Below are positions 1 through 8,870 of a stretch of DNA of 43,699 nt, piece after piece. This DNA comes from Candidatus Absconditabacteria bacterium. GTDB taxonomy: Bacteria; Patescibacteriota; Gracilibacteria; Absconditabacterales; Absconditicoccaceae. The stretch is from positions 1-43,699 of the forward strand of contig JAQUVI010000006.1 of assembly GCA_028693445.1 (NCBI GenBank), given 5' to 3'. The notes under the pieces were generated by a model. It made no database searches and was not told the DNA's origin. It saw nothing but the letters and a program-made list of their open reading frames with translations. Both the position numbers and the translations under genes were made by a program. Each line of letters begins with the position of its first letter. Position 1 is the first letter of the stretch.

Positions 1-521
1 ATTTTTTCTGCATCATCTTTGCTATTTAAGACATCTAGAAATTTTGTAAACCATGATTTGTTTATTTTTTCTGCATCTTTTTCTCATTCGTAATAAGGAA
101 CTACAATATAGAAATCTTTGGTATATATTAGTCCTTGTTGCATATCTATATCTTGTAAAAACTTGATGTATCAATCTCATTGTCATTTTAAAGTAAGATT
201 TTCTATTTTTTCTACATTATCTTTCATATAATTTATATAATTTGATAGGTCAAGATAACTATTACGAACTAATATTTGAATAGGAAAATCAAGTCAGTTA
301 AGAAATTTTTTGTATTGTTCCAATACTATTCATTGTTCATCTCAGTTTTTAAGATCCAAATTTAGTCAGCTTATCCTTAGTATGCTTCTAAGTCATCAAT
401 CTTTTAGTATAATTGTATCGTTTTTTATTTCAGAAAAAGGAAGCATTGTTTCTGTATTGAAAACATTTTCATGTTTATTTTTTTGTATTTTTGATTGATT
501 TCATAAGTTAAAAAGACTCAT
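1..521 (-). CDS. TraC/VirB4-type secretion protein, N-terminal part (runs off window)
   Basis: Read with TGA = Gly this gives about 173 residues starting MSLFNLGNQSK; the C-terminal part lies left of base 1. The segment LPFSEIKNDTIILKDGGLRS followed by an EQ..VLEQYKKFLNGLDFPIQILVRN stretch resembles the N-terminal region of TraC/VirB4-like proteins that CPR genomes encode beside VirB2-like pilins. The family normally carries a C-terminal ATPase and drives type IV secretion or conjugation at the membrane; no ATPase motif is inside the window. Two pilin-like genes lie directly upstream on the same strand (15-base gap), which supports the call. Family assignment is by recall of conserved motifs, so moderate. 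Confidence 0.7.
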
Positions 522-536
522 AGTATATTATAATAA

Positions 537-1061
537 TTAAATATTTTTAACAGCTTCTGAGGAGTAAATTTCAAAAAAGAAACTAACAAGAACCCATGAC
601 AGTCACATAACTACTAGAGCTATTGCCACTCATATAAGAATCTTCTTCGCTTTTGCAAAACCCTCTTCTTGTTTTTGGAAGAACATTAAATAGAAAGCAA
701 ATATAATCAAAATAAGCGATATAAAACTAGTAAGTCACAAGGCCATATTCATAATCATTGTGATATATCCTGTTGCTGGTTTATCTTGATCATAAGCGTC
801 AGTTCCAGTTAATCTGAAATATTTACGAATTTTGTATAAGAGAGTTTCATCCTCTGTATTTATGCTGTCGTTTTTCAATACTTCTGCTAAATCTGTTTTT
901 TGATCTTCATTTAGACTTCCTCATTCGAATTCTGTTCAATAATAAAATCATTCATTACTTTGTCAGTATACAGTTAGGACATTTCCTCACAAAAATATTC
1001 AGACAAGTAGTATAGCCATATAAAAATAATGTTTTTTGATATATCATAGTATATAGTTCAT
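537..1061 (-). CDS. VirB2/TrbC-like pilin-type membrane protein
   Basis: 174 residues under code 25 (MNYILGYIKKHYF...). An N-terminal hydrophobic segment (about residues 14-32) looks like a signal sequence. It is followed by a polar region and then two membrane segments (about 112-135 and 145-165) separated by a short basic loop, KKQEEGFAKAKK. This two-helix hairpin with a cytoplasmic basic loop is the usual shape of VirB2/TrbC pilins. It sits between a second pilin-like gene and the TraC/VirB4-like gene, the common order in CPR type IV secretion clusters. No paralogue-specific function can be assigned. Confidence 0.72.
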
Positions 1062-1084
1062 GTTTTATAATAAATAATATAAAT

Positions 1085-1585
1085 TTATATAGTTGGTTTT
1101 AGTAATACTTCAAAAATAAGCCAAAATATCGAACTTACAACAATTCGACTTAATCATATTCATACCAATGCAATTGCAGCAAATTTAACTCATTTCAATC
1201 ATTGTTTGTATTTTGCATCATCTCCTGCAGCAGTCAAAATAATAAATCCATGGTAAATTATGTATATCAATGCAATTAAACTTAGTAATCATAACGCATA
1301 ATTGATTAAGTTTTTTATAATAGAAAAAGTTCTTTCTCTAGCCGTGGTATGATCTTCTATTTTTTGTCAAGCTCCTTGTATTCAACTTATTTCATTGGTT
1401 TCATCTGGGCTTTTAATAGCGGCATATGCTCAATCTCTAATTGGATTTGAGATGTCGTTTGCGTCTATATATTGATCTTGATTGTTGTTGAAAATTGTTG
1501 ATTCTCAAGGTATTTCCAATTGAGCACTACATATTCAGAATGATAATATTAATAGTATAAAAGTTAATTTTTTTACTATTTTCAT
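1085..1585 (-). CDS. VirB2/TrbC-like pilin-type membrane protein (second copy)
   Basis: 166 residues (MKIVKKLTFILLILSFGICS...). A cleavable-looking signal peptide ends near residue 20, and the C-terminal half holds two membrane helices (about 98-117 and 130-155) flanking DDAKYKQGLKGVK. Architecture matches VirB2/TrbC pilins and the neighbouring 537-1061 gene, although the mature N-terminal parts differ. It is the first gene of the minus-strand operon, 25-32 bases downstream of a strong promoter-like sequence. Two different pilin-like genes in tandem suggest either a heteropolymeric pilus or one structural and one accessory subunit (inference). Confidence 0.72.
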
Positions 1586-1616
1586 TGATTTTTTTTATTG
1601 AATAAAGCTTGTTTTG

Positions 1617-1645
1617 ATTATATCGAAAAAATAGCAGATTTTCAA
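1617..1645 (-). promoter_or_regulatory. Sigma70-type promoter of the pilin/TraC operon
   Basis: On the minus strand TTGAAA (1640-1645) and TATAAT (1617-1622) are separated by exactly 17 bases. Transcription would start near 1610, about 25 bases before the ATG at 1585. No other start codon lies closer. Confidence 0.7.
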
Positions 1646-1738
1646 ACTTTTCACTTGAAAAAAACTTTTTGTTGTGTATAAAGCAAATATTATTGGTAAA
1701 AGAAATTGACATTTTTTATAAAATATAACTTGTATAAC

Positions 1739-3073
1739 ATGCAAACCTCTTTTCTTTTGTTTTTTGTTAGTTATTTTTTGGTAGTTTTTGTAGCACTTTT
1801 GGGATTTTTTTGGAATGACGCAAGATTTTTTTGGTTGGCTTTAATTAACCTTTTGTCTTTAGTTATTTTTTTCGTTGTTTCTTTTGTTTTGAAGAAAAAG
1901 GAAGGTGAATTAAAAAAAGTTTCTGAAGAGTTAAAATCAGAAAAAATACGTTATCCTCATCAATTTGTAAAATATCCTAAGATGAAGAATGAAAAAAAAT
2001 GAAAAATAGTTCTTTGATATTTACTTTTTGTTTCGATTTTCTTGTTTTTGTTTTCTGTTTTGGATTTAATTGTTTTTAAACTTCTTTGACAATATGTTCG
2101 GGTTTTTCCTATGTTGTACTTATTGTTATTACTGATTTTAGGAAAAGATCTTATTGAAAATAAAATAAAAATATTTGGATTTGTTTTTGATTTTTATTTT
2201 TTTTTGTTTATTTCTAGTATTATTGTGGGTGTTTTAGTTTATGGAACTTTGATTTCTGATGTTTTACCTATTTTATTGTTGGCGTGATTAGTGGTTTCGT
2301 TCTTGTTCTTTTTTGTATGATATATTTTTATTAAAAGTCAGGGTTTTCGTTATTTTTTTCGTCTAATTTATGCTAGATTATATTTTGTTGCTATTCTTGT
2401 GATTTTGGTTCGATCTTTTATTATAATTCCACCTAAAAATACTTTTTGAGAATCTATGTCAAAATTATCAAACCAGGTTTCTACTTTTTTTGAAACAATA
2501 TTTGAAAAGAAAAACAAAGACCCATTGCTTTATACTTGAGAAGGTCAGGTTATTAGTTCTTGATTTATTGAAACTAATATAGAAGAAGACGATATTTTTG
2601 AAGAGACATGAGAAGTTGTTTCTGAAATTAATTCTGTTTTTGTAGCGGATGAAGAGATAGATGTTGTCACTTGATCTTTGGATAAAGATGATAGCATAGA
2701 AATAATAAAAGAAGAACTTTGAATAAACAATACAGATACTGTTTCTATGATTGATTCTTTGAGATTCTTGATGGAAACAAATAAAATAACTCTTTCTACA
2801 AATACTAATACAAATCTCACTTATGTTTCAAAAACAAATCCATTATATGCATACTGGAAAACTGCTTATGATAAAAGTATGATATGAGCAAAAACCAATC
2901 CTAGTACAAAAATTACTTGTGAAATATATCAAGTTTTCAAAGGAATGTTATTAAACCGAGATCTTAAATATACTTCAGTTAATGTAAAGAAAGTGTTTTG
3001 GGATGAAGCAACCAAATTGGATGTTTTGAATGGTTGTGAATATGGTAAATTATTGAAAGGAGAAAATTTATAA
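1739..3073 (+). CDS. Polytopic membrane protein with acidic C-terminal domain, unknown function
   Basis: 444 residues from ATG 1739 (MQTSFLLFFVSY...). An in-frame TTG at 1706 is possible, but it coincides with a TTGACA hexamer. About seven strongly hydrophobic segments fill residues 1-235. The rest is a soluble domain that begins acidic (TGEGQVISSGF..., EEDDIFEETGE) and ends with a Lys/Tyr-rich part containing two cysteines. In-frame TGA codons fall in both halves, so it is native to the recoded genome. It is divergent from the pilin operon and followed by two hairpin terminators, so it is probably transcribed alone. I do not recognise the family. Confidence 0.75.
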
Positions 3074-3144
3074 TTGTGTTTATAAAGTTTGTAAAGTTAT
3101 AAAATTCTAAAGTCAATTAATTGTTTGTTAGAAAAAATATAAAT

Positions 3145-3175
3145 AAAAATATCAACGTTCGAAGTTTATATTTTT
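3145..3175 (+). terminator. Hairpin terminator after the 1739-3073 gene
   Basis: AAAAATATCAAC (3145-3156) pairs with GTTTATATTTTT (3164-3175) around a 7-base loop with one mismatch. It lies 70 bases after the stop codon and ends in a T run. Confidence 0.5.
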
Positions 3176-3183
3176 CAACGGCT

Positions 3184-3217
3184 AAAAACACAAACAAATA
3201 CTTGACTCTGTGTTTTT
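3184..3217. terminator. Bidirectional hairpin terminator candidate
   Basis: AAAAACACA (3184-3192) pairs with TGTGTTTTT (3209-3217), with A and T runs on either side. It lies between two convergent genes, so it could end transcripts from both sides. Confidence 0.4.
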
Positions 3218-3315
3218 TACGCCTAAAATATAAAGGCTTCACTTATGATGTTTTTATTTATATTTGGGTATAAACCAATCTGTTATATTTTTTATTGCTT
3301 TCGTGTGATTTGTTT

Positions 3316-3630
3316 TTACATATCAAACATTTTTTTGAGGTCTTCGTCTCTGATCATGGAGGGAGATCGCATAGGGTCGAAGGTGATTTCGAGGTTTATC
3401 GAAAAATCTGGTGCGATCTCCGCGATAGCGTTTTTTATCATTTCTTGTATCATTTCTGCCATGGGGCAGGCAGGTGTTGTAAATGACATTAGTATATTGA
3501 TAATATTTTCTTTTTCGTTTATATCTACATTGTAAATCAATCATAGTGTATATATATCTACCATAGGAAACTCTGGATCATAAACTGTCATGAGTTTATC
3601 TTCTATAGTTTTTTTATTTATTTTTGTCAT
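3316..3630 (-). CDS. SufT/MIP18-like (DUF59) iron-sulfur assembly factor
   Basis: 104 residues. The sequence VYDPEFPMVDIYTLGLIYNV followed by a TPACPMAEMI motif matches the small DUF59/MIP18 family (SufT, PaaD), whose hallmark is DPE-P near the N-terminus and a T.-CP motif around a reactive cysteine. The family helps mature Fe-S proteins. One in-frame TGA encodes the Gly of the conserved LGLIYDV-type strand. The gene starts inside the 3' end of the upstream membrane gene (17-base overlap), so the two are probably cotranscribed. No suf genes are visible here, so its partner is unknown. Confidence 0.8.
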
Positions 3631-4000
3631 TTTTTTCTGTGTTTAAAAATAAACTAATATACATTCGCACAAAAGATCATAATAATAATATTCCTAAAAA
3701 TTTATTTCGCCATCATAAAACTATAAGAAGAAAATTTATTATCATATATATCCCAAAAAGTAATGATAGTTTGTAACTATCTTTTGCTATTAGCAATGCT
3801 CACTTATTATTTTGATATAATTTTTGTATTCACCAAAAAAGATAAAAACTTCATCATCGTGATGCAATAAAAATTCCTAAAAAAGCCAAAGCTATACCTA
3901 TAACAGGATCTTCATAAATATTTATACTTGTGTAAGTGATTATGATTATAGCTATTCCTAATGCTAATTTTATTGCAGACGCTATGTTATATAGATGCAT
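3614..4000 (-). CDS. Small membrane protein, unknown function
   Basis: 128 residues (MHLYNIASAIKLALGIAIII...). Three or four hydrophobic helices are visible at about residues 8-25, 31-55, 75-95 and 97-118, with a charged tail ending EKNDKNK. Several in-frame TGA codons read as Gly. Its end overlaps the start of the SufT-like gene by 17 bases. The segment just upstream (4006-4035) is a copy of the 15-bp repeat, so its promoter or ribosome site lies inside or beyond the repeat. Family not recognised. Confidence 0.65.
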
Positions 4001-4005
4001 TTTTT

Positions 4006-4035
4006 GGAACGTTAAAAATTAGAACGTTAGACTTT
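4006..4035. repeat. 15-bp GGAACGTT repeat, two units (intergenic)
   Basis: Two adjacent 15-base units (4006-4020 and 4021-4035), both beginning RGAACGTTA. They fill almost the whole gap between two minus-strand genes. The same unit occurs at 6910-6939, 12263-12277 and 41143-41180. Confidence 0.75.
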
Positions 4036-4041
4036 ATAATA

Positions 4042-4902
4042 TTATCATTCGATGTTTATTTCTGACTCTTCTTGAAGCATTTTTTGTTCTTGGTCTTCGT
4101 CTTCCTCACCTTCTCCAGGTGAAGGAATATAAAAAGCATTGCTTCACATTTCATAAATTTTGTAATACACTTTTTCTCGTATTCCTGCTCCAAGAGGGAT
4201 AAGTCAATAAGCTAAAACAGGTGGAAGCAACATAACTAAATATGTTTGATTTTCTACTCAACCGCTCATTGTAAATGATTTATAAAATAAGCTATATACT
4301 AGAAAAGATCATGCAAATCATATAATATTTCACATAAAAGAAGATCCTGAATAATTTGGGTTTGCTGTAAATTCGATTTGGCAAGCTGATACAAATACTG
4401 AAAATATAATATGAAATCCCAAAACCATAAATAAGTTTTGTACTTGACTAGCAAATATGAAATACATAGGTGCTAAAATAAAAAATAACAATCCATTTGT
4501 AAGTAATAATAATCAGAATGTTTTTGATCAAGCATGATATTTTTTTGAAAAGAATAAGTTATATACTCATGCAATAGAAATATTTCCAATAAATGTACTT
4601 AAAAATCAAATAAATAGTAAAATTATTGAAAGCATTGGATTTGATGTTACGCTTGCGCTTTCACTCATTGCTGATGTTAGCATTCCACCAACAAAAGTTG
4701 TTACTATAAAAAGTAATGTAGATATTATTCATCAAATAACTAATCAGATCCCTATTTTACCAATTAATTCTCGTCCAGAAAGATTTCCTGGTTCATTAAA
4801 AATGTTTTTTGCTTTTTCTGGTTTTGTATCAAAATTTGCAGTACTTGGCATTTGTTGATTTGGTGCTTGAATAGGGTCAAGTCATTGTAGATCAAAACTC
4901 AT
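4042..4902 (-). CDS. Six-helix membrane protein, unknown function
   Basis: 286 residues. A polar N-terminal region of about 45 residues (PIQAPNQQMPSTANFD...) precedes about six membrane segments, and the protein ends in an acidic tail (SPGEGEEDEDQEQ). The cytoplasmic N-terminus followed by a helix bundle is reminiscent of Yip1-like or other polytopic CPR membrane proteins, but no diagnostic motif is visible. Many TGA codons fall in the helices as Gly. It precedes the 3614-4000 membrane gene and follows a lipoprotein gene on the same strand, so it may belong to a cell-envelope operon. Confidence 0.65.
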
Positions 4903-4926
4903 AGTTAAATTATTTAAAAATAAATA

Positions 4927-5454
4927 TTATTCTAAACAAACAATGTTTTTTATGCTTTTTGAAAGATTTTTTGTTTCGGTTCTATTGGTTGTCATAGTAG
5001 ATATTCAATATAGATGATTATCTTCTGAAAAGAATATCTGGTTTATGTATTGTGTTTCTTTTCAATCTTTGATTGTTATTTTTTGAATAACTCAATCTAT
5101 ATTTTTTTCTTTGCATTCTATTTGAAACTTGTCTGTGGATGGTTTTTTTATTCCTGGAATTTTTTTTGTCATTGATTCCGCATTTTTTTCTGCTAAATCT
5201 ACAATATTAATTTCTTCTTGTATTTTGGTCTTTGCTATAATTATTGAACTAGCAAATCATGTTTGTGTGTCTTGAATGTATTGTTTTATCGTTGAAACTT
5301 CTGGAACTATATTGGCATTGATTTCTTTGTAATTGTATTTTGTAGTTAGTGTAATATTATAATTTTCAAAAATGATAGGTTTTTCTATCTTTTTAGTACA
5401 TCATCCTGCTATTAATGTTATTGTTCATAACAATATTATGAGAATCTTTTTCAT
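4927..5454 (-). CDS. Predicted lipoprotein, unknown function
   Basis: 175 residues. The N-terminus MKKILIILLGTITLIAGGC is a typical lipoprotein signal with lipobox IAGGC, so Cys19 would be lipid-modified and the protein would sit on the outer face of the cell membrane. The mature part (KEINANIVPEVSTIKQYIQ..., ending KNIVCLE) has no motif I recognise; its size and pattern resemble small secreted CPR lipoproteins. The two Gly of the lipobox are encoded by GGA and TGA. Directly cotranscribed with the 5457-5750 membrane gene upstream (2-base gap). Confidence 0.68.
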
Positions 5455-5456
5455 AT

Positions 5457-5750
5457 TTATAGAATAATATAAATAATTGCTAAAAGAATTCCAATACTTA
5501 TTCATATCAAGAAGTATTTTGTATATATTTTTGCTTCATTATCTTGGTGTTCGTTGTATCATATATTTATGCGAGCCAAAATATATCCCAACATTATTCC
5601 ACAAAAAATTAGATATCATGGCATTAAAACCTCTTTTATGATCACAAATGATTGTTGATTTACAATATCTTTTCCTCTTAAAAAAAACAATCATACAACC
5701 ATAGTAATAAAAAAGAATATTCACTTACATATTTCCATAAAAAAAGCCAT
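5457..5750 (-). CDS. Small membrane protein, unknown function
   Basis: 97 residues (MAFFMEICKGIFFFITMVVG...). Three hydrophobic segments at about 8-25, 40-60 and 78-97 leave almost no soluble part. Four in-frame TGA codons are read as Gly. Its stop codon is only 2 bases before the downstream lipoprotein's ATG, which implies translational coupling. Family not recognised. Confidence 0.6.
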
Positions 5751-5772
5751 TTTTGTTTTTTGATAATATAAA

Positions 5773-6354
5773 TTATTCTTCTATTTTTTCTACTAGGTTT
5801 TCAAGTAAGTTTTCAAGATTTTCAATATCTTCTTCTGTTACTTGTTCATCTCAGCTTGTACTAGTTTGTGGTGTGTTTGTGGGAGTTGACTGTATAATTC
5901 ATGAATTGTTTTGTGATTCTTGATTTCTTCTTTCTAAAGCTGCTTTAAGTTTTTGTTGTAATATACTTAAGTTTGTTCAGCTTGATATATTTTCTTGTTC
6001 ATTTGTTTCTTGAATGTTTTCTAAATCTGTAGTTATCTCATTTCAAGTTGTTCCTGATAATATATTTCCTGTTAAATCTTCTTTAATATCTTCTGTGTAT
6101 GTTGTTGTTCAATCGTTACATTGTCTAGGATAACTTTCCATTATTGGAAATCATGAATTTAGACAATCTTCAAACGATTGAATTATAAACCCTGTTGCAT
6201 CCTGTATATCTCAATTAATTTCTTGTGTGTTTCATGTTGAGTCTTGTATATCATTGATAGGTATTTCTATTGCTGGATCTGAATTTGTTATTGTTTGGCA
6301 TCATATCAAAAACAGCGTTGTTAAACTAACGGTAATGATAAGAAAATTTTTCAT
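5773..6354 (-). CDS. Predicted lipoprotein with SYPRQC motif
   Basis: 193 residues. Lipoprotein signal MKNFLIITVSLTTLFLIGC puts the modified Cys at position 19. The segment FEDCLNSGFPIMESYPRQC followed by DGTTTYTE is a small Cys-paired module seen in many CPR and archaeal secreted proteins. The remainder is low-complexity Asn/Thr/Gln/Glu (SSGTNLSILQQKLKAALERR, then TPTNTPQTSTSGDEQ), ending in an acidic helix. It probably lies on the cell surface. Exact function unknown. Confidence 0.68.
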
Positions 6355-6416
6355 TTGTTTTTGTTAATATAAAAATTAGTCCCAATCAGAATATTGTTTT
6401 TGGAATAGAAATCAAC

Positions 6417-7808
6417 TTAAATTATAGTCTTTGTTGGAGAGAGTTTTGTGCGAATTTCGTAATCAATATCTCCAGCAGAAAAAATAGCAATAACATGGTT
6501 TGAATCAGAATTGTTTATTATATTTTCTATATCAGATCGTTTGTCGGTATATGTTCATCAACAGGCTTTGGCAAATATTTTTCAAAGTTCTGTTAGACTA
6601 TGGATGTTTTCTCATCTTTTGGAAAAATCAAAATGCGCAACATCTTCTCTAGCAGCGTAAATATCATAGATAAAAATTTCATCATATCATTTGAAACTTT
6701 GCACAAAATCATCTCGTCAGGTAAAAATTCTATTGATTTGGTGTGGTTGGAAAATTGCAGTAATTTTTTTGTCAGGAAATTTATTTTTGAGAGCTTCAAA
6801 ACCTATTTTGATTGATGATGCCATATGTCCATAATCCGAAAAAAGTTGAGTTCAATTTTGTGTCTTTCCGAGATATTCTAGGCGGCGTCGGAGTCATTTG
6901 AATGATTTTAGAACGTTAGTATTTGGAACGTTAGATTTTTTAATATTTGATAACAATGCTAGTGTCAGAGAAGAGTTTTTGTTGGTATGTGGTCAGAAAA
7001 TATAGTCAAATTTGTATTCTGTCTCTGGGGTTTCTATGATATTTTTAAAAAATTTAAATTCTGGATTTTTTTCGAGGAATCATTTTGTAACAAAACATTT
7101 TTGTTTTAATTTTGTTAGCATTTCTTTGAACGCATTTTTGTAATCATCAAAGGTTTTGTAATAGTCGGCGTGGTCGTATTCTATATTAGTGATAGCTGCG
7201 TAATCCAGATCTAGATTTAGGAAATGGCGTTTATATTCACAAGCTTCAACTATAAAAAGAAGCTTTTTGTGATCTATAGGTGTTGGAGTTTTGCCAGTGA
7301 AAATTTTGGTAAAAATGTTTTTGATTTCTGATTTATGGTTTGAGTTGATAAGATAACTTTGGTTGTTGAAATCTGGTGTAAGAGCTCATAGAATTCCTAG
7401 TCCAAAATTTGGTATATCTTTTGCTCAATAAATAGTTAAAGCTGTTGTCGAACTTTTCCCGTTAGTTCAAGTGATTCCTATAGTTGTAAAATATTTAGAA
7501 AGTTCTCCCAAAAATTGGAAATAATTCATAATTAGTATCATTTTTTGTTCTTGGGAAATTAGCTCTCTTGCTCAAATAACTTCTGGACTGTTTACCGCAG
7601 CTTCAGAGTAAATTATTGCGTCATCGATTTTTGGTTGATAGTTTCCATGGCCTATAATTACTTTGAGCCCTTTTTTTTGTAGGTTGTCAGTGAGTTGGCT
7701 TTGATTATTATCGATACAGATGATATTGGTAAATCAGAGTTCGTGCAGAATTCCTGCAACCCCTGACATTCCTGTTCATCATGCTCATACGAGGACTATG
7801 TTTCACAT
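6417..7808 (-). CDS. murC: UDP-N-acetylmuramate--L-alanine ligase
   Basis: 463 residues, a normal MurC length. It adds L-Ala to UDP-MurNAc in the cytoplasm, the first step of the peptidoglycan stem peptide. Visible features are an N-terminal nucleotide-binding fold (VLVGAGGTGMSGVA, residues 6-19), the ATP loop GITGTNGKSS (111-120), and a TNIEYDHADYY segment in the central domain. The C-terminal domain includes RRRLEYLGKTQNG, SDYGHMASSIK and FQPHQINR. Residue 2 and several catalytic-loop Gly are TGA-encoded. Unusual: the linker SNVPNTNVL (encoded at 6910-6939) comes from a 15-bp dispersed repeat, and the usual VEADE motif reads VEACEYKRHF. The cell therefore keeps at least part of peptidoglycan synthesis. 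Confidence 0.95.
6910..6939. repeat. 15-bp GGAACGTT repeat inside murC, two units
   Basis: Units 6910-6924 and 6925-6939 both carry GAACGTTAG. They are in frame within murC and encode SNVPNTNVL, just before the FKGLRRRLEYLG segment that opens the C-terminal domain. Confidence 0.75.
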
Positions 7809-7828
7809 AGAAGTTTAAAATTAAGGAT

Positions 7829-8299
7829 TTAAATTAATATTGTTTTTATTTCTTTATGTAGAAGTTCTATATCTTTTTCTAAAAATCTTCTATTAAAATC
7901 TTTTTTTGCGATGATTGTGTTTCATGAAAATTCTTTCTCTAAGTTGTTAAGTGTTTTTCCTGGTCATCCTTCGTGAGTACAAAATATAATTATTTTTTTG
8001 TTTTTTAATGATTTTTTTTTAATAAAAGATCTGATCGCTGGAGTATAAATAAATGACCAAACAGGCGTTCATATGTATATTGTTTCGTATTTGTTGAAAT
8101 TTACGTCATATGCTTTTAGTGTAGGAATTTCTTTCATTATTACTTGTTTTCATCCTCGAAAATATTTCATAAATCATTTGGAAATAGTTTTTTTTGGTTC
8201 TAACTCTAAAAGATCTCCTTTTGTTTCTTTTGCAATATATTTTGCAATTTGTTTTGTAAATCATTCTAGTGAATAAAAAACAATAATTGTGTTAACCAT
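7829..8299 (-). CDS. Flavodoxin-family protein
   Basis: 156 residues. The N-terminal strand and phosphate loop IIVFYSLEGFTKQIAKYIA match flavodoxin/NAD(P)H oxidoreductase folds (S-x-x-G-x-T FMN loop). IYIGTPVWSFIYTPAIRSFI and FCTHEGGPGKTL are the second and third FMN-contact regions typical of the flavodoxin_4 type. It would bind FMN and carry electrons in the cytoplasm. Six of ten Gly codons are TGA. Located 20 bases upstream of murC on the same strand; partner reductase not visible. Confidence 0.8.
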
Positions 8300-8478
8300 A
8301 ATGTTTGTTTAAATAAAGATGTTTTTAGCCTATAGATTTTCTCAAAAAAAGCAAGATTAGAAAAAATATACTATATATTAATATTACTATAAAATAATTT
8401 GTTTTTATTTAAAATATTTATTGATTTTAGTGGTATTTTTTTTATATTTAATCGAATAATAATTAGAAAAATCAAAAT

Positions 8479-8571
8479 ATGAAAAATCAAAAAAAATCAG
8501 AGTATCCAAGTATTGTTTTTATTGTTTGGATAATAATCCTTTTGTTTTTAAAGGATTTGTTTCGTTTATAG
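8479..8571 (+). CDS. 30-residue single-helix micro-protein
   Basis: ATG 8479 to TAG 8569-8571 encodes 30 residues: a basic start MKNQKKSEYPS, then one membrane helix IVFIVWIIILLFLKDLFRL. A perfect hairpin terminator begins on the stop codon, which supports a genuine small transcription unit. No homology can be judged at this length. Confidence 0.45.
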   Translation: MKNQKKSEYPSIVFIVWIIILLFLKDLFRL

Positions 8572-8589
8572 CTCACAAATTTGTGAGCT
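8570..8589. terminator. Rho-independent terminator, perfect palindrome
   Basis: A 20-base perfect palindrome (AGCTCACAAA / TTTGTGAGCT) is followed by TTTTTTATTT. It directly follows the 30-residue ORF. Confidence 0.75.
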
Positions 8590-8610
8590 TTTTTATTTAA
8601 AAAAATTCCA

Positions 8611-8805
8611 TTGTTGGAAATCTTTAAATTAACTTACCTCGACCGGACTAATTTTGAAACACATCTATGCTTATCGATAGTCAGATCTGCGGAGTTTGAG
8701 AGCTTTTGTTTTGTTATGAATAGTATAATCGAGATATTGATAAAATGTAAAAGTTTTTGCGAGAAATTGGAGTTTTATAGGAAGTATATGGAGGAATTTG
8801 TATAA
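8611..8805 (+). CDS. Doubtful 64-residue ORF
   Basis: A TTG-initiated frame with no TGA, ending TAA 8803-8805, just before a hairpin terminator. The product (MLEIFKLTYLDRTNF..., ending KLEFYRKYMEEFV) has four Cys and no clear motif. Base use (CTCGACCGG, GATCTGCGGAG) is richer in G+C than the surroundings, as in the adjacent TGA-free genes. It may be a small foreign gene, a remnant, or part of an untranslated RNA; evidence is thin. Otherwise 8590-8814 contains nothing I can identify. Confidence 0.25.
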   Translation: MLEIFKLTYLDRTNFETHLCLSIVRSAEFESFCFVMNSIIEILIKCKSFCEKLEFYRKYMEEFV

Positions 8806-8814
8806 ATTTTAAAT

Positions 8815-8852
8815 AAAAAAGCCTCTGGATATATAAATCAGCGGCTTTTTTT
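8815..8852. terminator. Bidirectional hairpin terminator
   Basis: AAAAAAGCCTCTG (8815-8827) pairs with CAGCGGCTTTTTTT (8839-8852) with one internal mismatch. A and T runs on both sides suit termination of the plus-strand ORF and of the minus-strand gene at 8871-9488. Confidence 0.65.
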
Positions 8853-8870
8853 GAATACAGAATAATAATA

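Noticed and set aside
1706-1711. TTGACA as -35 box or TTG start for the 1739 gene
   Set aside because: The nearest TATAAC boxes are 12 or 21 bases away, both poor spacings, and ATG 1739 opens directly with a membrane helix, so neither use is convincing.
3202-3229. Plus-strand promoter TTGACT, 16 bases, TAAAAT
   Set aside because: No plus-strand gene follows before 8479; it overlaps a bidirectional terminator-like hairpin and would only drive antisense RNA.
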